Positions 1-8,159 of a stretch of 64,000 nt of DNA are shown in pieces. How positions within the stretch are numbered: the first letter of the stretch is position 1; each line of letters opens with the position of its first letter. The position numbers were made by a program, and so were the translations under genes. Below the pieces are notes generated by a model. It worked only from the letters and a program-made list of their open reading frames with translations. It was not told the origin of the DNA and searched no databases. Origin of the DNA: Paramesorhizobium deserti (GTDB lineage: Bacteria > Pseudomonadota > Alphaproteobacteria > Rhizobiales > Rhizobiaceae); contig NZ_LNTU01000003.1 in assembly GCF_001558695.1 (NCBI RefSeq), positions 20,292 to 84,291 on the forward strand, written 5' to 3'.

Positions 1-27
1 TTCTCGGGACAAGCCAGAGAATGACGA
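1..27. repeat. Partial family B-like repeat arm at window edge
   Basis: The first bases read like one terminal arm (TCTCGGGACAAGCC...GAATGACG) of the dispersed family B element found complete at 2816, 5564, 18858, 45393 and 61417. The second arm, if present, lies outside the window. The call rests only on the similarity of this one arm. Confidence 0.4.
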
Positions 28-73
28 CCGTGAGGGTGGGGGCGATCCCACCAAAACCGGTCCCTAATAACGC

Positions 74-1306
74 TCACTCCGCCGGTTGCAACGCCGGCCT
101 CTCCACCGCATGTTCGCGGATCGGCCAGTGCACCACGGCCGCGAAGAGGCCAAGCATCACGCCGAACCACCAGACCGGATCATAGGAGCCGAAACGGTCG
201 TAGAGATAGCCGCCGAGCCAGACGCCGAGGAACGAGCCGATCTGGTGCGAGAAGAAGACGATGCCGCCCAGCATGCCGAGATAGCGCGTGCCGAACATGA
301 TGGCGACCAGCGCGTTGGTAGGCGGCACGGTGGAAAGCCAGAGCAGGCCCATCAGACCGGAGAAGATCAGCACCGATGTGCCGGATTGCGGCAGGAGCAG
401 GAAGGCCGTGACCAGCACGGAGCGCGCCAGATAGAGGAGCGCCAGGAAGATCGGCTTGGAGGTGCGCTGGCTGATGACCCCTGAGGCAAGTGAGCCGATG
501 ATGTTGAAGAAGCCGATCAGCGCCAGCCCCCAGACGGCATATTGCGGCTCAATGCCAATATCGGCGATATAGGCCGGAAAATGCGCGGTGATGAACGCCA
601 CCTGGAAGCCGCAGACGAAGAAGCCGGAGGTGAGCAGCAGATAGCTCTTGTGGCCTAGCGCCTCGCGCAGCGCCGCGCCGATCGATTGCTTGTAGGTATC
701 TTGGGCGACACGTCCGCTCGATGAATTGCCGCGCAGTGGGATCGCCAGAAGCGGGATCACCAGCATAGCGATGCCCATATAGACCAGCGCATCCGACCAG
801 CCGAAGCGTTCGATCAGGCTCAGGCTGATCGGCGCGAAGACGAACATGCCCGCCGAACCCGCTGCCGTGCCGAGGCCGAAGACGAAGGTGCGCCTTTCCG
901 CCGAAACATTGCGCGCGAAGGCCGACAGCACGATGCCGAACGAACCCGCGGCAATACCAAGACCGACGAGGATGCCGCCGCCGATATGAAGCCAGATGGG
1001 CGCATCCGCGTGAGCCATCAGGAGAAGCCCGCTCGCATAGAGGAGTGCCGAGAGCAGCAGCACCCGCCAGGTGCCGTATTTGTCGGCGATCGCGCCGAAG
1101 AAGGGCTGGCCGGCGCCCCAGAACAAATTCTGCAAGGCCATCGCCAGGCCGAAAGTCGTGCGGTCCCAGCCCTTTTCAGTCAGCATCGGCAGCTGGAATA
1201 TGCCCATGGCCGATCGCGGCCCGAAGGTCAGAAGCGCGATCAGGCAGCCGGAGATGATGATGAGCCAGGGCAAGGCATTCTGCTTCGTGGCGGGCGAATG
1301 GGCCAT
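74..1306 (-). CDS. MFS transporter
   Basis: A 410-residue polytopic membrane protein of the major facilitator superfamily. About twelve hydrophobic segments can be counted, in two halves separated by a polar loop near residues 190-210 (RGNSSSGRVAQD). The conserved MFS signature after the second helix is visible as GAIADKYGTWRVL. Length is normal for the family. The overall look is that of the anion or monocarboxylate type, but the substrate cannot be read from the sequence. It starts with ATG at 1306 and is divergent from nadA across about 360 bp. Just upstream of the start (about 1360-1380) is an imperfect palindrome, CAAACGAATTGGTTTG, which could be an operator, but no cognate regulator is next to it. 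Function beyond transport is not assigned. Confidence 0.88.
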   Translation of the reverse strand: MAHSPATKQNALPWLIIISGCLIALLTFGPRSAMGIFQLPMLTEKGWDRTTFGLAMALQNLFWGAGQPFFGAIADKYGTWRVLLLSALLYASGLLLMAHADAPIWLHIGGGILVGLGIAAGSFGIVLSAFARNVSAERRTFVFGLGTAAGSAGMFVFAPISLSLIERFGWSDALVYMGIAMLVIPLLAIPLRGNSSSGRVAQDTYKQSIGAALREALGHKSYLLLTSGFFVCGFQVAFITAHFPAYIADIGIEPQYAVWGLALIGFFNIIGSLASGVISQRTSKPIFLALLYLARSVLVTAFLLLPQSGTSVLIFSGLMGLLWLSTVPPTNALVAIMFGTRYLGMLGGIVFFSHQIGSFLGVWLGGYLYDRFGSYDPVWWFGVMLGLFAAVVHWPIREHAVERPALQPAE

Positions 1307-1463
1307 GTCGGGAATCCTAGATTATCGTGGAAACGTCAATTTAGCTGATCCGACACATCATACAAACGAATTGGTTTGAACAATCATTCACGGGATTTGA
1401 TTTGTTCTATTTTAAGAAAGCGTCGTGAACTCATTTCCGAACTGTAGTTGAGGTGGAAAGGTT

Positions 1464-1500
1464 GAGGCATCCCAGTGACAAGCACTGGGATCCATGCCTC
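1464..1500. repeat. Palindromic repeat in MFS-nadA intergenic region
   Basis: Two nested pairs of arms are seen: GAGGCAT (1464-1470) with ATGCCTC (1494-1500), and CCCAGTG with CACTGGG inside. It resembles one arm of family B with different bases in the stem, so it may be a solo or diverged copy. It could fold as a hairpin. The rest of the 1307-1648 interval shows no gene. Confidence 0.5.
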
Positions 1501-1628
1501 AGCAGTGCCGCTGGAAAACAAATGCGGCCGGGCCACACGAAACTTTTATGACAGTGCGGCTTGCAGCGGGCGGAAGATAGCCTTATGTCTTTGCCGGACG
1601 GCATCGCCGTTTTTCTTTTGGTTCGATA

Positions 1629-1647
1629 TATGCTCAATATGAGTATA
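1629..1647. promoter_or_regulatory. Putative NadQ-type operator upstream of nadA
   Basis: The sequence TATGCTCA-ATA-TGAGTATA is an inverted repeat with 8-base arms, one mismatch and a 3-base spacer. It ends 19 bases before the chosen nadA start, where a bound repressor would block transcription. A NadQ/NrtR-type regulator gene lies at 17737-18774 in the same window. That NadQ controls nadABC in alphaproteobacteria is known from comparative genomics. That this palindrome is its site is inference. Confidence 0.55.
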
Positions 1648-1666
1648 AATGCCGGGAGGGCAGGAC

Positions 1667-2743
1667 ATGACGACCAACGCAGCAGCAGTCCGCGCGGTAT
1701 CGGCAGCGGGAAAGAGCGCCGCCGAGCGGTTCGGCGTCATGGAAATGCCCTCGCTCGATTTCACGGCTGATGTGGCGCGCGAGACCGAGCATCTCTACGA
1801 GCGTGTATCGCATCACATCCCGCGCATCGAATGGCCTGTTTATGCGCCCTATATCGCCGCGATCAACCGGCTGAAGAAGGAGCGGGGCGCTGTCATCCTG
1901 GCGCATAACTACCAGACGCCGGATATTTTCCACTGCGTGGCCGATATCGTCGGGGATTCGCTGCAGCTCGCCCGCGAGGCGACCAAGGTCGATGCCGAAA
2001 TCATCGTCCAGTGCGGCGTGCATTTCATGGCCGAGACCTCGAAGCTGCTCAACCTGGATAAGACGGTGCTGATCCCCGACATGAAGGCGGGCTGTTCGCT
2101 GGCCGAGTCGATAACAGGCGCGGATGTGCGCCTGCTGCGCGAGACCTATCCGGGCGTACCCATCGTTACTTATGTGAATACATCTGCCGAGGTGAAGGCG
2201 GAGAGCGACATCTGCTGCACTTCCGCCAATGCGGTTGAGGTGGTCGAAAGCTTCGGCGTCGACCGCGTGCTGTGCATTCCCGACGAGTTCCTGGCGCAGA
2301 ACGTCGCCGCGCAGACCAAGGTGAAGGTGCTGACCTGGAAGGGCCATTGCGAGGTGCATGAGCGCTTCACGGCGGAGGAACTGACGGCCTACAGGGAAGC
2401 CGACCCGTCGATCCAGATCATCGCCCATCCCGAATGCCCGCCGGAGGTGGTCGCCGTCTCCGATTTCGCCGGCTCGACCAGCGGTATGATCGATTATGTC
2501 AGGAAGAACCGTCCGCCCAAGGTGCTGCTCGTCACCGAATGCTCTATGGCGTCGAACATCGAAACGGAAGCGCCGGGCGTTGAGTTCATCAAGCCCTGCA
2601 ATCTCTGTCCACACATGAAGCGCATTACGCTGCCGAAGATTTTGGAAAGCCTCGTCTTCATGCGCGAGGAGATCCATGTCGACCCCGCCGTCGCCGAGCG
2701 CGCGCGGCTGGCGGTGGAGCGGATGGTGAATTTGCGAAATTGA
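1667..2743 (+). CDS. nadA: Quinolinate synthase
   Basis: NadA condenses iminoaspartate with dihydroxyacetone phosphate to make quinolinate, the second step of de novo NAD synthesis, using a [4Fe-4S] cluster. The protein is about 358 residues, normal for the family. Candidate cluster cysteines are in the [17 protein letters not shown] and PCNLCPH motifs. The phosphate and substrate-binding region [11 protein letters not shown] is near the N-terminus. An ATG at 1649 would add six residues, but ATG 1667 is preferred because GGGAGGGCAGG sits just upstream as a ribosome binding site. It is the first gene of a nadA-nadB-nadC cluster, separated from nadB by a repeat-filled gap. A likely operator overlaps its promoter region. 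Confidence 0.96.
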   Translation: MTTNAAAVRAVSAAGKSAAERFGVMEMPSLDFTADVARETEHLYERVSHHIPRIEWPVYAPYIAAINRLKKERGAVILAHNYQTPDIFHCVADIVGDSLQLAREATKVDAEIIVQCGVHFMAETSKLLNLDKTVLIPDMKAGCSLAESITGADVRLLRETYPGVPIVTYVNTSAEVKAESDICCTSANAVEVVESFGVDRVLCIPDEFLAQNVAAQTKVKVLTWKGHCEVHERFTAEELTAYREADPSIQIIAHPECPPEVVAVSDFAGSTSGMIDYVRKNRPPKVLLVTECSMASNIETEAPGVEFIKPCNLCPHMKRITLPKILESLVFMREEIHVDPAVAERARLAVERMVNLRN

Positions 2744-2773
2744 GGGGATAATGATGAACGTCAGTGCGCGTCT

Positions 2774-3038
2774 CGCCCCCCTCTGGCCTGCCGGCCATCT
2801 CCCTCTCCTTTCTTCGTCATCCTCGGGCTTGACCCGAGGATCCACGGCAAGGGGGCGGAAACGATTTTCTCATCCGCGACAGGATCGTAAAATATCAAGA
2901 CGACTATCCTGTTCGCGCTTGCTGGAATGCATCGATCCTGCCGGAACGTCAGTGCTCCTCTGGTCGTGGATGCTCGGGTCAAGCCCGAGGATGACGAGCG
3001 GGAGGGAGGGGGAGATGCCCGGCAGGGCAGAGGGGGGT
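2774..3038. repeat. Composite repeat: family B element nested in family A arms
   Basis: The outer parts are the two halves of a family A palindrome: CCCCCCTCTGGCCTGCC at about 2774-2803, and its near reverse complement at 3008-3038. Between them lies a complete family B element, 2816-2995, bounded by GTCATCCTCGGGCTTGACC and its reverse complement. The same nested arrangement recurs at 18816-19080. The element fills the nadA-nadB gap and is probably transcribed within the operon as a long hairpin. Confidence 0.85.
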
Positions 3039-3078
3039 ATTCATCGAGCGCAACATATCCAAATAGCGCGACCCGCCC

Positions 3079-4623
3079 ATGGCCATTAACGACATCATCA
3101 TCGTCGGCGGCGGGCTCGCCGGCCTGTTCTGCGCGCTGAAGCTGGCGCCGCGTCCCGTCACCGTCATCGCCGCCGCGCCGATCGGCCGCGGCGCGTCGTC
3201 GGCCTGGGCGCAGGCGGGCATCGCCGCCGCCGTCTCCGAGGGCGATACGGTCGAGCAGCATGTGGCGGACACGATTGCTGCGGGCGACGGGATCGTCGAC
3301 GAGAAGATCGCCCGGCTGATGGCATCGGAAGCCGCCGACTGCGTTCATGATCTTCTGGCTTATGGCGTGCCCTTCGACCGTGATCTCGACGGCCGGCTGC
3401 AGGTCTCGCGCGAGGCGGCGCATTCGCAAAGCCGCATCGTGCGGGTGCGCGGCGATATGGCCGGCCGGGCCATCATGCAGGCTTTGGTGGATGCGGTGCG
3501 GCGCACGCCGTCGATCCGCGTGCTGGAGGGCCTCGTCGCCGAGGAAATCGCGATGGAAGACGGCCGGGTTTCCGGCATTGTCGCGCGTGATCGTGATAGT
3601 GACAAACGCATCCATCTGCCGGCCCGCGCCGTGGTGCTCGCCTCCGGCGGCATCGGCCATCTCTACGAGGTGACGACCAATCCGCCCGAGGCGCGGGGTG
3701 GGGGCGTCGGCATGGCCGCGCGGGCGGGAGCCATGATGGCCGATATGGAGTTCGTGCAGTTCCACCCGACGGCCCTCAATGTCGGCAAGGATCCGGCGCC
3801 GCTCGCCACCGAAGCACTGCGCGGCCACGGTGCCACGCTGATCAACAACAAGGGCGAACGCTTCATGCTTGCCATTGATCCGGCAGGCGAGATGGCGCCG
3901 CGCGATGTGGTGGCGCGCGGCATCTTCGCCGAGGTGATGGCGGGTCGCGGCGCCTGGCTTGATGCTACCCAGGCAATAGGCAGGAGCTTTCCGGAGGAGT
4001 TCCCTACCGTCTATGGCTATTGCCGCGAAGCCGGCATAGACCCGGTGACGGAGCCGATCCCGGTCATCCCGGCAGCGCATTATTTCATGGGCGGGGTGCT
4101 CACCGACGCCGATGGCCGCACTTCGCTCGAAGGGCTCTGGGCCTGCGGCGAGGCCGCCTCCACCGGTGCGCATGGCGCCAACCGCCTTGCCTCCAACTCG
4201 CTGCTTGAAGCGGTGGTCTTCTCCGCGCGGGTGGCGGTGGATATTGAGTCTCGGAAAGATAACCCCCCTCTGCCCTGCCGGGCAGAAGGGAGTGTTCATT
4301 TTAATCAGGCGATCAATCCGGACGCCATGACCCGCCTTCGCGAAACCATGAGCGCGCGGTTCGGCGTTATCCGCGACCGCGCCGGCATGGAGGAGGGGCT
4401 GCGCGTGATCCTCGGCCTTGAACAGGCAAACCGCAACGCCGCCTTCGCCAATACGCTGACCGCGGCAAAGCTCGTCGCCATCAGTGCGCTCAGGCGCGAG
4501 GAGAGCCGGGGCGGGCATTTCCGCACCGATTTTCCGGATGCCAGGCCCGAATGGCAGCGCCGTTCCACGCTCACCCTTGCCGAAGCCGACCGGCTGGCGC
4601 ATCAATATCTGGAATTCGCCTGA
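3079..4623 (+). CDS. nadB: L-aspartate oxidase
   Basis: NadB oxidises L-aspartate to iminoaspartate, the first step of de novo NAD synthesis, using FAD and oxygen or fumarate. The 514 residues show the dinucleotide fold [11 protein letters not shown] at the N-terminus, the [12 protein letters not shown] loop, the [12 protein letters not shown] active-site segment, and the FAD-binding stretch ending [14 protein letters not shown]. The C-terminal helical domain follows from about residue 410. A family A palindromic repeat is inserted in frame at about residues 394-407, in the linker between the FAD and helical domains, and adds a proline- and cysteine-containing loop. The stop overlaps the nadC start by one base (TGATG), so the two genes are probably translationally coupled. 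Confidence 0.95.
   Translation: MAINDIIIVGGGLAGLFCALKLAPRPVTVIAAAPIGRGASSAWAQAGIAAAVSEGDTVEQHVADTIAAGDGIVDEKIARLMASEAADCVHDLLAYGVPFDRDLDGRLQVSREAAHSQSRIVRVRGDMAGRAIMQALVDAVRRTPSIRVLEGLVAEEIAMEDGRVSGIVARDRDSDKRIHLPARAVVLASGGIGHLYEVTTNPPEARGGGVGMAARAGAMMADMEFVQFHPTALNVGKDPAPLATEALRGHGATLINNKGERFMLAIDPAGEMAPRDVVARGIFAEVMAGRGAWLDATQAIGRSFPEEFPTVYGYCREAGIDPVTEPIPVIPAAHYFMGGVLTDADGRTSLEGLWACGEAASTGAHGANRLASNSLLEAVVFSARVAVDIESRKDNPPLPCRAEGSVHFNQAINPDAMTRLRETMSARFGVIRDRAGMEEGLRVILGLEQANRNAAFANTLTAAKLVAISALRREESRGGHFRTDFPDARPEWQRRSTLTLAEADRLAHQYLEFA
4258..4300. repeat. Family A palindrome inside the nadB coding sequence
   Basis: The stretch CCCCCCTCTGCCCTGCCGGG followed by CAGAAGGG is the same palindrome seen between genes at 2774, 14761, 22874 and elsewhere. 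It is read through in frame as part of NadB without a stop. The right arm is shortened relative to intergenic copies. The boundaries are approximate. Confidence 0.8.
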
Positions 4624-5489
4624 TGACAGCCAAAGCCAATCCGCCCGTCCTGCCGCGCCTGATGGTGGAGGAGGCGGTGCGCGCCGCGCTCGCCGAGGAT
4701 CTGGGCCGCGCCGGCGATATCACCACTTATGCGACCATTGACGAAAATGCGCGAGCCGAGGCGGTGCTGGCCAGCCGCGAAGCCGGCGTGGTGGCGGGGC
4801 TTCCCCTGGCCGAAGCCGCGTTCACGCTGATCCATCCGACGACTGTATTCATTCCGCTCATCCGCGAGGGCGGGAGAGTGGAGCCCGGTCAGCCGATCGC
4901 CCGTATCATGGGCAATGCCCGCGCCATCCTTTCCGCCGAGCGCGTGGCGCTGAATTTCCTGATGTATTTGAGCGGCATAGCCACCTATACCGCGAAATTC
5001 GCCGATCTGATCGCCCATACCCATGCGAAGGTCTGCGATACGCGCAAGACCGTGCCAGGGATGCGCGCCTTCGCCAAATATGCGGTGCGCTGCGGCGGCG
5101 GCGCCAATCACCGCTTCGGGCTCGATGATGCGATTCTGATCAAGGACAACCACATCGCGGTTGCAGGCGGCGTTGTCCGGGCCATTGAGGCGGCGCGCGC
5201 CTATGCGGGGCATCTGGTCAAGATCGAGGTCGAGGTGGACAGCATCGCCCAGATGGAGGAAGCGCTGTCGGTCGGCGCCGATGTGATTCTCCTTGACAAC
5301 ATGGCCCCGGAACTTCTTGAAAAAGCCGTGAAAATCAATGCCGGGCGGGCGAAGCTCGAAGCCTCCGGCAACATCTCGTTCGACACTATCAAAGCCGTGG
5401 CGGAAACCGGCGTCGATTATATCTCGACCTCGAAAATCACCATGGCGGCGCCGACGCTTGATGTCGGGTTGGATATCAAAATCGAGTAA
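4623..5489 (+). CDS. nadC: Nicotinate-nucleotide pyrophosphorylase (carboxylating)
   Basis: NadC converts quinolinate and PRPP to nicotinate mononucleotide with loss of CO2, the third step of the pathway. The 288-residue length is typical. Recognisable motifs are CDTRKTVPGMR, CGGGANHRFGLDD and ILIKDNH, which hold the quinolinate and PRPP contacts, plus the C-terminal phosphate-binding region ISFDTIKAV...GVDYIS. The reading frame is open upstream to 4551. The ATG at 4623 is chosen because it overlaps the nadB stop and gives the family's normal N-terminus. Confidence 0.96.
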   Translation: MTAKANPPVLPRLMVEEAVRAALAEDLGRAGDITTYATIDENARAEAVLASREAGVVAGLPLAEAAFTLIHPTTVFIPLIREGGRVEPGQPIARIMGNARAILSAERVALNFLMYLSGIATYTAKFADLIAHTHAKVCDTRKTVPGMRAFAKYAVRCGGGANHRFGLDDAILIKDNHIAVAGGVVRAIEAARAYAGHLVKIEVEVDSIAQMEEALSVGADVILLDNMAPELLEKAVKINAGRAKLEASGNISFDTIKAVAETGVDYISTSKITMAAPTLDVGLDIKIE

Positions 5490-5563
5490 ACGGTTCAGGT
5501 AGAAATGAAAACGCTGCTACCAGGCACTCCCCTCCGAATTGCTGGGAATTTCCCTTTTCTGTC

Positions 5564-5746
5564 GTCATCCTCGGGCTTGACCCGAGGATCCACGGCAACA
5601 GGGCGTAAGCAGTGCTACCATTCGCAACGGGATTATAGATCATCAAGGCGGGATATTGATCGCTTCCCGTTCACTGGAATGCGCCGTTGCAGTGGGAATG
5701 TCTATGCTCCTCAGTCATGGATACTCGGGTCAAGCCCGAGGATGAC
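5564..5746. repeat. Family B MITE-like element
   Basis: A 183-bp element with terminal inverted repeats GTCATCCTCGGGCTTGACCC and its complement. The interior is similar in sequence and orientation to the copy at 2816-2995 (for example the GCTCCTC near the right end). It fills most of the nadC-panC gap, 5490-5833. No gene is seen there. Confidence 0.8.
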
Positions 5747-5833
5747 AACGGGAGGGCAGGAGAGATGCTGTCCTTCGATAAGTTCAGGAGGAGAGAGGGC
5801 GCGCTGTCCCACCAGCGTTCTGAGGATCAGCCC

Positions 5834-6682
5834 ATGAAAGTCATTTCCACCATTGCGGACTTGCGCGCCGCGCTGAAAGACGAGCGGCGGAAGGGGCGAA
5901 CCATCGGCCTGGTGCCGACCATGGGCTATCTCCATATCGGCCACATGACGCTGGTGCGCCAGTCCCGAAAAACCTGCGACGTGACGGTCACGTCGATCTT
6001 CGTCAACCCGACGCAGTTCGGCCCGAACGAGGATCTGGCCACCTATCCGCGTGATCTCGACCGCGATCTGAAGCTGCTCGAGGCCGAGGGCGTCGATTAT
6101 GTCTTCACCCCGACGGCGGCGGAGATCTACCGCCCCGGCGCCGAAACCATCGTCGAGACGACGCTTCTCTCGCGCATCCTGATCGGCCGCATCCGCCCCG
6201 GCCATTTCCGGGGCGTGACGACGGTTGTCACCAAGCTTTTCAATATCGTCCAGCCCGATCGCGCCTTTTTCGGCGAGAAGGATTACCAGCAGCTCGCCAT
6301 CATCCGCCGCATGGTGGCCGATCTTGACATTCCGGTTGAAATCGTCGGCGTACCGACCGTGCGGGAAGAAGATGGCCTTGCCTGCTCCTCGCGCAATGCC
6401 CTTTTGAGGCCGGAAGACCGCAAGGCGGCGCCGGTGCTGTCGAGGGCATTGGACAAGGCCGAAGCCCTGGCCGTGCAAGGCGAGCGCTCCGCGTCGGCTC
6501 TCCGCAAGGCGATCCTGAAGGTGCTGGAGTCCGAGCCGCGCGGGCTGGTCGAGGCAGTGGATATCCGCGACGCGGCGGATCTGGCAAAAATCACCGGAAA
6601 ATTCCAGAATCCTGTGGTCGTGCTGTTAACCGTGCGCTTCGGCAAGGTACGATTGATCGATCAAAGGGTAATAGGTTGGTGA
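5834..6682 (+). CDS. panC: Pantothenate synthetase
   Basis: PanC joins pantoate and beta-alanine using ATP to make pantothenate, the coenzyme A precursor. The 282 residues match the family. The nucleotidyltransferase signatures are present: [15 protein letters not shown] near the N-terminus (HIGH-type), [26 protein letters not shown] and CSSRNALL. The frame is open further upstream into a family B repeat. ATG 5834 is used because the protein then begins as expected ([14 protein letters not shown]). panB follows after 64 bp, so the two genes likely form a pantothenate operon. Confidence 0.96.
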   Translation: MKVISTIADLRAALKDERRKGRTIGLVPTMGYLHIGHMTLVRQSRKTCDVTVTSIFVNPTQFGPNEDLATYPRDLDRDLKLLEAEGVDYVFTPTAAEIYRPGAETIVETTLLSRILIGRIRPGHFRGVTTVVTKLFNIVQPDRAFFGEKDYQQLAIIRRMVADLDIPVEIVGVPTVREEDGLACSSRNALLRPEDRKAAPVLSRALDKAEALAVQGERSASALRKAILKVLESEPRGLVEAVDIRDAADLAKITGKFQNPVVVLLTVRFGKVRLIDQRVIGW

Positions 6683-6700
6683 GATATCGAAGCGTTCAGA

Positions 6701-6738
6701 TTACTATCTCACTATTCCCTACCTCACTATCTCACTGG
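6701..6738. repeat. Family C repeat between panC and panB
   Basis: The sequence contains direct copies of TATCTCACTA and the word TCACTATTCCCTACCTC. It is closely similar to one arm of the inverted repeat at 33778-33841, and the left partner may be GGTTGGTGAGATAT just after the panC stop. It reaches to within ten bases of the panB start. Confidence 0.55.
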
Positions 6739-6746
6739 AAAAGAAC

Positions 6747-7565
6747 ATGAGCCAGGAAATCGTCACCCGCAGGATCACCGCGCCGGATATCCGCGCGATG
6801 AAGGGCGGCAGGCCTATCGTGTCGCTGACCGCCTATCACGCCCACACGGCGGCGATCGTCGACGCCTACGCGGATTTCATGCTGGTCGGCGACAGCCTGG
6901 GCATGGTCATGCACGGCATGGATTCCACCATCGGCGTCACGCTGGAGATGATGATGGTGCATGGCCGCGCTGTCGTCCGCGGCTCGAAACGCGCGCTGAT
7001 CGTGGTCGATATGCCGTTCGGCACCTATGAGGAAAGCCCGTCGGAAGCCTTCCGCAATGCCGCCCGCATCATGAAGGAAACGGCCTGCGGCGCGGTGAAG
7101 CTCGAAGGCGGTGCGCGCATGGCCGAGACGATCCGCTTCCTGACCGAGCGCGGCATCCCTGTCATGGCGCATATCGGGCTGACGCCGCAGTCGGTCAATA
7201 TTCTGGGCGGCTTCAAGACGCAAGGCCGCGATCCCGCGCACTGGCCGGTGATCAAAGGGGATGCTGAGGCCGTGGCGGAGGCGGGGGCCTTCGCGGTGGT
7301 GCTTGAGGGCATCGTCGAGCCGCTCGCCGCCGAGATCAGCCGCGAGGTCGCCATTCCGACCATCGGCATCGGCGCGTCGAAGGAATGCGACGGCCAGATC
7401 CTGGTGCTGGAGGACATGCTGGGCCTGAACCCGCGCACGCCGAAATTCGTCAAGCAGTATGGCGCCGTCGCCGCCGCGATAGAGGATGCGGTGAAGGCTT
7501 ATGCGGAAGATGTCCGCACCCGTGCCTTCCCGACCGACGAGCAGGTCTACAAGCTGAAGAAATAA
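6747..7565 (+). CDS. panB: 3-methyl-2-oxobutanoate hydroxymethyltransferase
   Basis: PanB transfers a hydroxymethyl group from methylene-tetrahydrofolate to ketoisovalerate to give ketopantoate, the first committed step of pantothenate synthesis. The 272-residue TIM-barrel protein shows [15 protein letters not shown] (metal-binding aspartate), the EGG segment in [19 protein letters not shown] [13 protein letters not shown], and the catalytic glutamate region VVLEGIVEP. Length is normal. It sits downstream of panC. Confidence 0.96.
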   Translation: MSQEIVTRRITAPDIRAMKGGRPIVSLTAYHAHTAAIVDAYADFMLVGDSLGMVMHGMDSTIGVTLEMMMVHGRAVVRGSKRALIVVDMPFGTYEESPSEAFRNAARIMKETACGAVKLEGGARMAETIRFLTERGIPVMAHIGLTPQSVNILGGFKTQGRDPAHWPVIKGDAEAVAEAGAFAVVLEGIVEPLAAEISREVAIPTIGIGASKECDGQILVLEDMLGLNPRTPKFVKQYGAVAAAIEDAVKAYAEDVRTRAFPTDEQVYKLKK

Positions 7566-7581
7566 AGCGGCTGTCTGACGC

Positions 7582-8040
7582 TCACAGCGGTTTGCGGTAG
7601 ACGATGAACGACGAGCGCGGCGTGATCGTGTCGTAGAGCGAGCGGGCAGGGGCGTTATATTCCTGCGTGTGCCAATAGATCCGGAAGGCATTTCGCGCCC
7701 GCGCCGCGTCCTCGACGCCTTCGATGAGCTTGCGGGCGGCCCCGCCGCCGCGCGCCGCCGGATCGACGAACAGATCTTCCAGATAGCAGTTCGGACGGTC
7801 GCTCCAGGTCGAAGCGTGAAAGAGATAATTGGCGAAACCGATGACCTCGCCGCCGCGTTCGGCGACGAGCGCCTTCACATCGGATTGGGGATCGAGAATG
7901 CGCTTCCAGGTGCTGGCGACCACCGGTTCAGCGACGCTCGCCCGGTAGAACGCGTTATAGGCGGCAAACAGGAAGCGCCAGGAATTCTCGTCATCCACAT
8001 CAGCCGGACGGATGATAGTCTCGATTGTGTTTTCGCTCAT
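7582..8040 (-). CDS. GNAT family N-acetyltransferase
   Basis: A 152-residue acetyltransferase of the GNAT fold. The acetyl-CoA pyrophosphate loop is visible as LFVDPAARGGGAARKLIEGVE, preceded by a strand pair (VIGFANYLFH) typical of motif A. The C-terminal strand reads SFIVYRKPL. The frame is open upstream to 8148 through the terminator hairpin at 8106-8139. ATG 8040 (MSENTIETIIRPADVDD) gives the usual N-terminus for this family. The substrate is unknown. It is convergent with panB, with about 16 bp between stops. Confidence 0.85.
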   Translation of the reverse strand: MSENTIETIIRPADVDDENSWRFLFAAYNAFYRASVAEPVVASTWKRILDPQSDVKALVAERGGEVIGFANYLFHASTWSDRPNCYLEDLFVDPAARGGGAARKLIEGVEDAARARNAFRIYWHTQEYNAPARSLYDTITPRSSFIVYRKPL

Positions 8041-8105
8041 GGCTCGCCGTCCCCCGGTTTGGATGAATGGAGCCGATCTATATCCTGATTTGAAGCCAAC
8101 AAGAA

Positions 8106-8139
8106 AGAACCCCGCGGATGGTGCCATCCGCGGGGTTCT
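8106..8139 (-). terminator. Rho-independent terminator of the RND operon
   Basis: Perfect 16-base arms, AGAACCCCGCGGATGG and its complement, are separated by two bases. On the minus strand the hairpin is followed by TTTCTT. It lies 20 bases past the RND pump stop and before the GNAT gene, so it should end the efflux transcript. Confidence 0.85.
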
Positions 8140-8159
8140 GTTGCTCAATGCGCCTTTGT

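Noticed and set aside
1634..2845. Long minus-strand open frame across nadA
   Set aside because: It is antisense to nadA, rich in His/Arg/Asp as expected of a GC-rich shadow frame, and has no recognisable domain.
2761..4605. 614-codon minus-strand frame across nadB and the upstream repeat
   Set aside because: Antisense shadow of nadB and of the repeat. It contains repeat translations such as SSSSGLTRASTTRG and no protein family.
5687..5833. N-terminal extension of panC reading MDTRVKPEDD
   Set aside because: This peptide is the translation of a family B repeat arm, and similar words appear wherever the element is read in that frame. The true start is ATG 5834.
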